A DNA stretch of 64,000 nucleotides from Natronospirillum sp965602035. Lineage in GTDB: Bacteria; Pseudomonadota; Gammaproteobacteria; Pseudomonadales; Natronospirillaceae. The position numbers were made by a program, and so were the translations under genes. The notes beneath the pieces were generated by a model. That model saw only the letters and a program-made list of their open reading frames with translations. It was not told where the DNA came from and did not search any database. Position 1 is the stretch's first letter; each line of letters begins with the position of its first letter. The stretch lies in contig OZ271919.1 of the NCBI GenBank assembly GCA_965602035.1, positions 2,418,001 to 2,482,000 of the forward strand, read 5' to 3'. Below are positions 58,830-64,000 of this stretch, piece after piece.

Positions 58830-59492
58830 ATGTACAGAATACCGAATCATACGGGCGCGCTTGCGGGTGCTCTCGCTGCGCTGCTGATGTTGGTTGCACT
58901 ACCCCTTGCCGCACAGACAACGGACGATAACGCCGTTATCGCCCGGGTCGTCGCCATTCAGGGAGAGGCGTCGCTTCCGGACGGCACCGCTGTACAACGC
59001 GGTACGGCGCTGCGCGAGGGAACACGGATTCTCGCGGACGATGCGGCCAGGGTTCGCATCCGTTTCATCGGCGGAAGCCTGGTTACCCTGGGTGCCGGTG
59101 CCGATTTTGAGGTTGTGCGGTATCAGCCGGCCGACCAGGACAGAGCGCAGCAGGCGTATTTCCGGCTGCTCGAAGGCGCGGTGCTGGCCGTCGCCGAGGG
59201 CATTACAGCCGGCGAGAGTGAGTACACCATCGAGACCACAGCTGGCAGCATGGGTATTCGAGGCACAATCGTCTGGGGCGGTTATTTTATCCCCGGCCAG
59301 GCTGACTACGTCCTGTTCAAGGACGGGCCGGTCGCGCTCTCGAACGACTTCGGTGAGGTACTGCTCACAGAGCCGGGCCAGGGTACCTCCGTGCCCATTG
59401 ATGATACCGGCCGGGCACTTGAGCGTCCGTATGACCCGGTTTTCTGGACGCCGGAAAAAGTCTTTGAAGCGACGACAACCATCGCGTTCTGA
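58830..59492 (+). CDS. FecR-domain secreted protein
   Basis: 220 residues from the ATG at 58830. A signal segment (LAGALAALLMLVALPLAAQ) leads to a FecR domain: ARVVAIQGEASLPDGTAVQR, GTRILADDAARVRIRFIGGS and YTIETTAGSMGIRGTIVWGG. FecR domains occur in anti-sigma proteins, but this one lacks an N-terminal cytoplasmic anti-sigma part and no ECF sigma gene is nearby. It could be a periplasmic or extracytoplasmic adhesion or sensor protein. Divergent from the dual-HTH regulator, which may control it. Confidence 0.83.
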   Translation: MYRIPNHTGALAGALAALLMLVALPLAAQTTDDNAVIARVVAIQGEASLPDGTAVQRGTALREGTRILADDAARVRIRFIGGSLVTLGAGADFEVVRYQPADQDRAQQAYFRLLEGAVLAVAEGITAGESEYTIETTAGSMGIRGTIVWGGYFIPGQADYVLFKDGPVALSNDFGEVLLTEPGQGTSVPIDDTGRALERPYDPVFWTPEKVFEATTTIAF

Positions 59493-59640
59493 ACGGTCTC
59501 ACTGCAGGGGCGCGGGCAACGTCCGGGTTCCTTCGGTGCTTCCGGTCCGGCGCTCGCTCTGATCCGTCCGGGGTTACCCGGACGGCACCTGGCTGCGTTA
59601 CACTCTGCACTCTGAATTTGCAGTCAGAGGTCCATGCACT

Positions 59641-60474
59641 ATGGCAAAGTCCAAAAAGCCGCGAGTGATCCCGCAGTTTGAGGGGCGGATGATCGACACG
59701 CACTGCCACCTCGACTACCTGGAGCAGCTGTCTACCGCCGACATTCTTGCACATGCAGGTTCCAATGGTGTTGACCGCTGTATCACGATCGCGGTGTCGC
59801 CGGAGAACCTGGACCGGGTACGGGCGTTGACCCGCGAGTATGATGTCGTCTACGGCACTCAGGGCGTGCACCCTCATGAGGCTGACATGTACGACGAGTC
59901 TGTGGGTGAGCGTATTCGTTCCGTGCTACCCGACCCGAAGCTGGTCGCGATCGGTGAAATCGGGCTCGATTATCATTACGACCATTCAGACCGGTCTCAA
60001 CAGCGGTGGGCATTTGCTGAGCAACTCCAGATCGCGCTTGATCTGGACTTGCCTATCGTCGTGCACACGCGTGATGCCGATGACGATACCATGGCTATTT
60101 TTCGGGAGTTCAGTGGCCAGGGGTTGCGCGGTGTTATTCACAGCTTTACCAGTTCCATGGCGCTGGCGGAATTCTGTCTGAGTGAAGGCTTCCATCTCGG
60201 CTTCAATGGCATTATCACGTTTAACAAAGCAGAGAACGTGCGCGAAATTGTCACTGCTGCGCCGCTCGATCGTATTCTGCTCGAGACGGATGCGCCTTTT
60301 CTGACGCCCGTGCCCTTCCGTGGTCGGGAGAATGCACCGTTCTATCTGCCGCTGGTGGCGCAAAAGGTCGCTGAGTTGAAAGGAGTATCCACAGAAGCCG
60401 CCATAGCGCAGACCCGGAACAATGCAGAGGGCCTGTTCTTTGGTCAGCAGAGCGCTGCCCGAATAGCCGGGTGA
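59641..60474 (+). CDS. TatD-family metal-dependent hydrolase
   Basis: 277 residues. Metal ligands are visible in order: DTHCHLDYLEQ, GEIGLDYHYDHSDRSQQRWA, LPIVVHTRDADDDT, VIHSFTSSMALAEF and LLETDAPFLTPVPFRGRENA. TatD enzymes are 3'-5' DNases or D-aminoacyl-tRNA-like hydrolases; the YcfH/YjjV/TatD subgroup cannot be fixed. The 148-nt gap before it holds only weak inverted repeats. Confidence 0.9.
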   Translation: MAKSKKPRVIPQFEGRMIDTHCHLDYLEQLSTADILAHAGSNGVDRCITIAVSPENLDRVRALTREYDVVYGTQGVHPHEADMYDESVGERIRSVLPDPKLVAIGEIGLDYHYDHSDRSQQRWAFAEQLQIALDLDLPIVVHTRDADDDTMAIFREFSGQGLRGVIHSFTSSMALAEFCLSEGFHLGFNGIITFNKAENVREIVTAAPLDRILLETDAPFLTPVPFRGRENAPFYLPLVAQKVAELKGVSTEAAIAQTRNNAEGLFFGQQSAARIAG

Positions 60475-60509
60475 GCGGTGAAGCGCAGTCTGCGCCTCCT
60501 GCGGGGCAA

Positions 60510-61910
60510 TCAGTTAGTACTGGCATTGAGCCAACTGCTTTCCGCTTCAGGCCGGGCCAGAATGTCCGCCAGTATGGTTGCTGCGCGCGCCAGTTCCGCT
60601 CGGGACGCCGGGGCTCCAACGCACAACCGGACGGCCTGGGGTGCTTGATAGTGCCCTGCGGCGAAAACTTCTGCCGATTTCAGTTCGATGCCCGCCCGCA
60701 GGGCGGCATGCTGAAACGAGCCCGCGCGCCACGGAGCGGGGAGTGCCAGCCAGCCATTCAGAGACTCTGGGTGCGCCTGGTAACGATGAGTGCTGAGCGC
60801 CGTCCGCACAAGGTCGTGTCGAGCCCTCGCTTCTGCGCGCTGGCGCTGGAGGCTGGCTGAACGGTCAGGGCTGTTCAGCCAGCGTGTGACGATTTCCCCG
60901 AGCAGAGGGGACACCATCCAACTGCTGACTCGCAGCGCCAGCCTGAACCGGGTGTGCCAGGCTAGTGGAATGACCATGAAACCGATGCGCGGGCCGCCGG
61001 CAAAACATTTGCTGGGACTAGCGATATGAATCACCCGATCCGGCATCAGGCTGACCATGGGCTGCGACCGTTCGGAAACCAGCACGCTCTGCACGTCGTC
61101 TTCAACCACCATGACGTTGTAGCGCTCACACAGCTCGAGTATCACTTTCTTGCGGGCCTGCGACATCTGCATTCCCGTAGGATTGTGCAATTGCGGCATC
61201 AGGTATAGCAGCCGTGGCCGGTACCGCTCACAGGCGGTGCGGAATTCGTCGGGCAACAGGCCGTCCTCGTCCATGGGCAGGCCTACATGCCGCAGTCTGA
61301 GGTGACGGGCCGCCAGCACAAAGCCACTGTAAGTGAGGCCGTCACTGAGTACGGTATCCCCGGTTTCGCAGAGCGTATGCAACGCGGTAAACAGACCATT
61401 CTGACCGCCAGAGCAAAGCATTACCTCGTCGGCATGACAGTGTACTCCGTACTCCACCAGCCAGTCGCGCGCAGCCAGCCGGTGCCGTTCAAGGCCGGTT
61501 TCCGGCGCGAACGCCAACAGTTCCGAGAGTAATGCCGGTTGATTGCTGAGATCACGCAGCGTTTCGCCCAGGTCGCGCAACTGGTGATCCGGGAGGGCCA
61601 GAGTGAAGCCAAGGTCGAGCGATGTGCCGGACGTCGGTTGAATACGAAACCCCGACTCGGCTGCCACTTCACCGCGTACGTAGGTGCCTGAGCCGACTCT
61701 TCCTTCCAGCAGCCCGAGGTGCTCGGCTTCAGCGTATGCGCGGGTTACTGTGCCGGTGGTGACACCCAGTCGATCGGCCAACTGCCGCTGCGGGGGCAGC
61801 CGGTCCCCCTGGCGCAATGCGCCGGTTGCTACCGCGTCAGTAATCGCGTTGGCGAGTGCCCGGTACTTGGGCATTCCGGGCGGCAGATCCTGCGGTGGCC
61901 ACATTGTCAT
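60510..61910 (-). CDS. MocR-type regulator (GntR HTH plus aminotransferase fold)
   Basis: 466 residues. The N-terminal winged helix (PKYRALANAITDAVATGALR, LPPQRQLADRLGVTTGTVTR) is followed by a class I aminotransferase-like domain with PLP-lysine region (HIASPSKCFAGGPRIGFMVI) and YLMPQLHNPTGMQMSQARKK. MocR proteins sense PLP and small amines. Divergent from a LysE-type exporter, the usual MocR arrangement. ATGs at 61910 and 61904 are both possible; a palindrome covers this start region, consistent with autoregulation. Confidence 0.92.
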   Translation of the reverse strand: MTMWPPQDLPPGMPKYRALANAITDAVATGALRQGDRLPPQRQLADRLGVTTGTVTRAYAEAEHLGLLEGRVGSGTYVRGEVAAESGFRIQPTSGTSLDLGFTLALPDHQLRDLGETLRDLSNQPALLSELLAFAPETGLERHRLAARDWLVEYGVHCHADEVMLCSGGQNGLFTALHTLCETGDTVLSDGLTYSGFVLAARHLRLRHVGLPMDEDGLLPDEFRTACERYRPRLLYLMPQLHNPTGMQMSQARKKVILELCERYNVMVVEDDVQSVLVSERSQPMVSLMPDRVIHIASPSKCFAGGPRIGFMVIPLAWHTRFRLALRVSSWMVSPLLGEIVTRWLNSPDRSASLQRQRAEARARHDLVRTALSTHRYQAHPESLNGWLALPAPWRAGSFQHAALRAGIELKSAEVFAAGHYQAPQAVRLCVGAPASRAELARAATILADILARPEAESSWLNASTN

Positions 61911-61960
61911 GGTGACAAAAAATCCATTGACCGCTAAATGTCACTAGATAGTATGCATAC
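61904..61960. promoter_or_regulatory. Operator-like palindromes in the MocR/LysE gap
   Basis: TTGTCA-TGG-TGACAA (61904-61918) is a perfect 15-bp dyad over the MocR start. A third half-site TGTCAC lies at 61939-61944, and GTATGCATAC (61951-61960) is a separate perfect palindrome in the same 92-nt gap. These are candidates for MocR control of itself and of the divergent exporter. Confidence 0.55.
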
Positions 61961-62002
61961 AATCAATTGAGTTTTCGATACATTCTTTCGTTGCGGAAGC
62001 CT

Positions 62003-62611
62003 ATGACGCTGTCCTATTTCGCTTCACTGCTCATGTTCACATTCGTGGCCACTATTACGCCCGGACCGAATAACCTCATGGTAACTGCCAGCGGCGCAGC
62101 TTTCGGTTTCCGCCGCACGATTCCGCATATACTGGGTATCACATTCGGGTTTGCGCTGATGGCGTCGGTGATGGCTACAGGGCTTGGTGCCCTGTTCGAG
62201 CGCTGGCCGATCATACATTCTGTTTTGCAGATCGTCGGCGCCGGTTATTTGCTGTTTCTGGCCTGGAAAATCTGGCGTGCTGGACGAATCCGCCTTTCAG
62301 ATGCATCGGAAGAAGATGCCGGCAAGCCGCTTACTTTCTTTCAGGCAGCCGCATTTCAGTGGCTGAACCCGAAAGCCTGGACAATGGCGATTACCGCACT
62401 TGCCGCATTTGCGTTGCCACCGCCTTATCACATAGCCTCGGCAGCCGCAGTGATCGTTGCCTATTTTCTGATGTGTGTACCCTGCATCAGTCTTTGGACG
62501 TTGCTGGGTCAGGAGCTGGTTCGCCTCCTGCGCAGTGACCGCGCGCGTCAGATTTTCAATACGACTCTGGCACTGCTCACAGTGGCCTCGGTGTCCCTGA
62601 TCTTTATCTGA
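62003..62611 (+). CDS. LysE-family amino acid exporter
   Basis: 202 residues from the ATG at 62003, with about six membrane helices. The opening segment ATITPGPNNLMVTASGAAFG and the second-repeat signature AFQWLNPKAWTMAITALAAF are LysE/RhtB hallmarks. These export amino acids or derivatives. Controlled probably by the divergent MocR regulator. Followed 58 nt later by the MFS gene on the same strand. Confidence 0.92.
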   Translation: MTLSYFASLLMFTFVATITPGPNNLMVTASGAAFGFRRTIPHILGITFGFALMASVMATGLGALFERWPIIHSVLQIVGAGYLLFLAWKIWRAGRIRLSDASEEDAGKPLTFFQAAAFQWLNPKAWTMAITALAAFALPPPYHIASAAAVIVAYFLMCVPCISLWTLLGQELVRLLRSDRARQIFNTTLALLTVASVSLIFI

Positions 62612-62669
62612 CCCGGGTCGCCTCCTATTCCGGAAGCCGCCAATGGTGTGGCAATCAAGAGGAACGCTC

Positions 62670-63866
62670 ATGTCCCAAGTTCAGGAGCTGTCGTCGGCGG
62701 AATGGCTCAAGTGGCCTTTACTCTGGCTGGCGGGCCTGTATCTGCGGCTGACATTGCTGGTAGCACCGGCGGTTGGGCCGATGCTTGCCGACGATCTGGG
62801 TCTGAGCGTTGCCGGCATGGGCGCACTGACCACTTTACCGGTGCTGCTGTTGTCGATTGCCGCTGTGGCAGGTGCCTGGATTATTGCCCGGCTGGGGCCC
62901 CGTCGCACTGTAGCTGCGTGCCTGGTCGTCATTGTGCTGGGTTCGGTGGCACGTGCCATGGTGGTCGAGCCGGTGGGGCTGTATCTGGCCACAGGTGTCA
63001 TGGGGCTGGGTATAGCGGCACTACAGCCCGCCTTGCCGGGCCTCGTTCGATTGTGGACACCTGGCCGGGTTGCACTGGCGACCGCCGTCTATATGAACGG
63101 CATGCTGATGGGCGAAGTGCTCAGCGCCGGCCTGACGCTGCCCGTTATCATGCCGCTGGTTGCGGACAGCTGGCGGCTGGCTCTCTGGGTATGGTCGTTA
63201 CCCGGACTGCTGGTTGCACTGGCGGTCGCGACGGTATTCCGTAGCAGGGACAGGACTTCCCGGGACACCGGCCGACATTCGAAGGCGGCCTGGAAGCCGG
63301 ACTTCCGTGACAGTACGCCCTGGGCCGCGGGAATCGTTCTGGGTGCATCGTCGTCGGTGTTTTTCGGCATCAATGCCTATATGGCGCCGGTGCTGGAAGC
63401 CCGGTCTGAATCCGGTCAGCTCGCTCTGGGTCTCCTCGCGTTCAATACGGCTCAGGTGGTTGCGTCGCTCGTTGCCATGAAATTTGCCGCACAATGGCTT
63501 GGTCGCCTGGGCCCCCAGTTGTCCTGTATCGGCATCGTTCTTCTGGGCACGGTTGTTTTTGGCTGGGGAGCCGGCTACCCGGCAATGGTGGCGGGATTTG
63601 CTGTCAGTACGGCCGCGGGCATATTGCTGGTACTTATGGTGTCCACCCCGGCAGCCCTGGCTTCGGTGGAGAACACGGCGCCCCTGGCCGCCGGAATGTT
63701 TACCGTGGGATACGCCCTGTCGTTTGTGGTACCTCAGACGGGAGGGCTGCTCGTGGACCTCACCGGAAAGCCGGTGTTGGCGATGGTTCCGTTGATCGGG
63801 TTAACGCTTCTGGCGGTACCAGCGGGCTGGCGGCTAGCGACGATCTTTTCGCGCCGGGCTGGGTAA
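62670..63866 (+). CDS. MFS transporter (CynX/NimT-like)
   Basis: 398 residues from the ATG at 62670 (AGAGGA upstream). About 12 membrane helices; LAGLYLRLTLLVAPAVGPML at the start and ARLGPRRTVAACLVVIVLGS (the conserved loop between helices 2 and 3) fit the CynX/NimT branch of the major facilitator superfamily. The substrate is unknown (cyanate and nitroimidazoles for named relatives). Likely cotranscribed with the LysE gene. Confidence 0.88.
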   Translation: MSQVQELSSAEWLKWPLLWLAGLYLRLTLLVAPAVGPMLADDLGLSVAGMGALTTLPVLLLSIAAVAGAWIIARLGPRRTVAACLVVIVLGSVARAMVVEPVGLYLATGVMGLGIAALQPALPGLVRLWTPGRVALATAVYMNGMLMGEVLSAGLTLPVIMPLVADSWRLALWVWSLPGLLVALAVATVFRSRDRTSRDTGRHSKAAWKPDFRDSTPWAAGIVLGASSSVFFGINAYMAPVLEARSESGQLALGLLAFNTAQVVASLVAMKFAAQWLGRLGPQLSCIGIVLLGTVVFGWGAGYPAMVAGFAVSTAAGILLVLMVSTPAALASVENTAPLAAGMFTVGYALSFVVPQTGGLLVDLTGKPVLAMVPLIGLTLLAVPAGWRLATIFSRRAG

Positions 63867-63977
63867 GTACGCCGCTTTTTGCCATAATACCGCGCGATAG
63901 CTATTCCAATAATCGGTGAAGCTACATTTTCTGGCTGATCCCGAGACTACCCCTAATCCAGAGAACAGGGGCACATA

Positions 63978-64000
63978 ATGATCAAGAAGCTGGGAGTACT
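63978..64000 (+). CDS. Start of an unidentified gene, 3' partial
   Basis: ATG at 63978 reads MIKKLGV to the window end; AGGGG lies about 8 nt upstream (63967-63971) at ribosome-site distance. The Lys-rich start resembles a signal peptide, but seven residues are too few to identify it. Confidence 0.4.

Overview
The window is 64 kb of a densely coded, moderately GC-rich bacterial chromosome, judged by eye at high-50s % GC. Gene content and local synteny indicate a gammaproteobacterium: a zapA / 6S RNA / 5-formyl-THF cyclo-ligase / ygfB / pepP neighbourhood, yejABEF, tmcA, ppnN, rph, convergent ppx and ppk, and a zur-znuA pair. I cannot resolve the genus. Most of it is housekeeping chromosome. 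I see no insertion sequence, prophage structural gene, CRISPR array or integron.

Layout. 1-8.3 kb: an HDOD/YbaK-type protein (5' end outside the window), polA, a GGDEF diguanylate cyclase, ppnN, rph and a small membrane protein. 8.4-16.6 kb: a complete Yej-type peptide ABC transporter, followed after only 13 nt by an AMP-forming acyl-CoA ligase and a thiolase-like protein. 16.5-21 kb: nitroreductase and GH13 (TreS-like) enzyme on the minus strand, DUF924, tRNA-Pro(CGG), alanine dehydrogenase. 21-24.6 kb: zur, znuA with a Zur-type palindrome, a DUF3299-like lipoprotein, a glutathionyl-hydroquinone reductase. 24.8-34.5 kb: tmcA, histidine phosphatase-dtd, a serine-hydrolase-fold lipoprotein with an SDR epimerase, ppx, ppk with a Pho box, hypoxanthine phosphoribosyltransferase. 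34.6-43.1 kb: a TauE-type exporter, folA, a TonB-like protein, an XRE-like regulator, a peroxiredoxin, a YbhB protein, a Gfo/Idh oxidoreductase, rhlE, and a LytTR two-component pair. 43.3-48.9 kb: a secreted protein, modAB without modC, DUF2147, rpiA, ilvA. 48.9-56.1 kb: patatin, cyclo-ligase, 6S RNA, zapA, a coiled-coil protein, ygfB, ChaC-like, pepP, transketolase. 56.1-64 kb: a LacI regulator, an unusual 620-bp intergenic region, a regulator with two XRE-type HTH domains divergent from a FecR-domain secreted protein, tatD, a MocR regulator divergent from a LysE exporter, an MFS permease, and the first codons of another gene.

Most notable. (1) Intergenic 57129-57747 carries three exact TTATNCACA DnaA boxes in one orientation, an AT-rich block with an 11-bp inverted repeat, and an exact IHF consensus. 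It may be a replication origin or another DnaA-controlled locus. Next to it are three perfect hairpins plus an intrinsic terminator, a candidate small RNA. (2) PolA keeps intact polymerase and 5'-nuclease motifs, but every proofreading-exonuclease catalytic residue I could align is replaced. (3) Two enzyme-fold proteins have lost catalytic residues: the serine hydrolase at 28048-29154 and the thiolase at 15435-16562. (4) Several regulatory sites can be read directly: Pho box (ppk), Zur box (znuA), a 20-bp-period repeat upstream of the LytTR kinase, and operator-like palindromes at the XRE-like and MocR regulators. Functions are read from remembered family motifs; no database search was possible.
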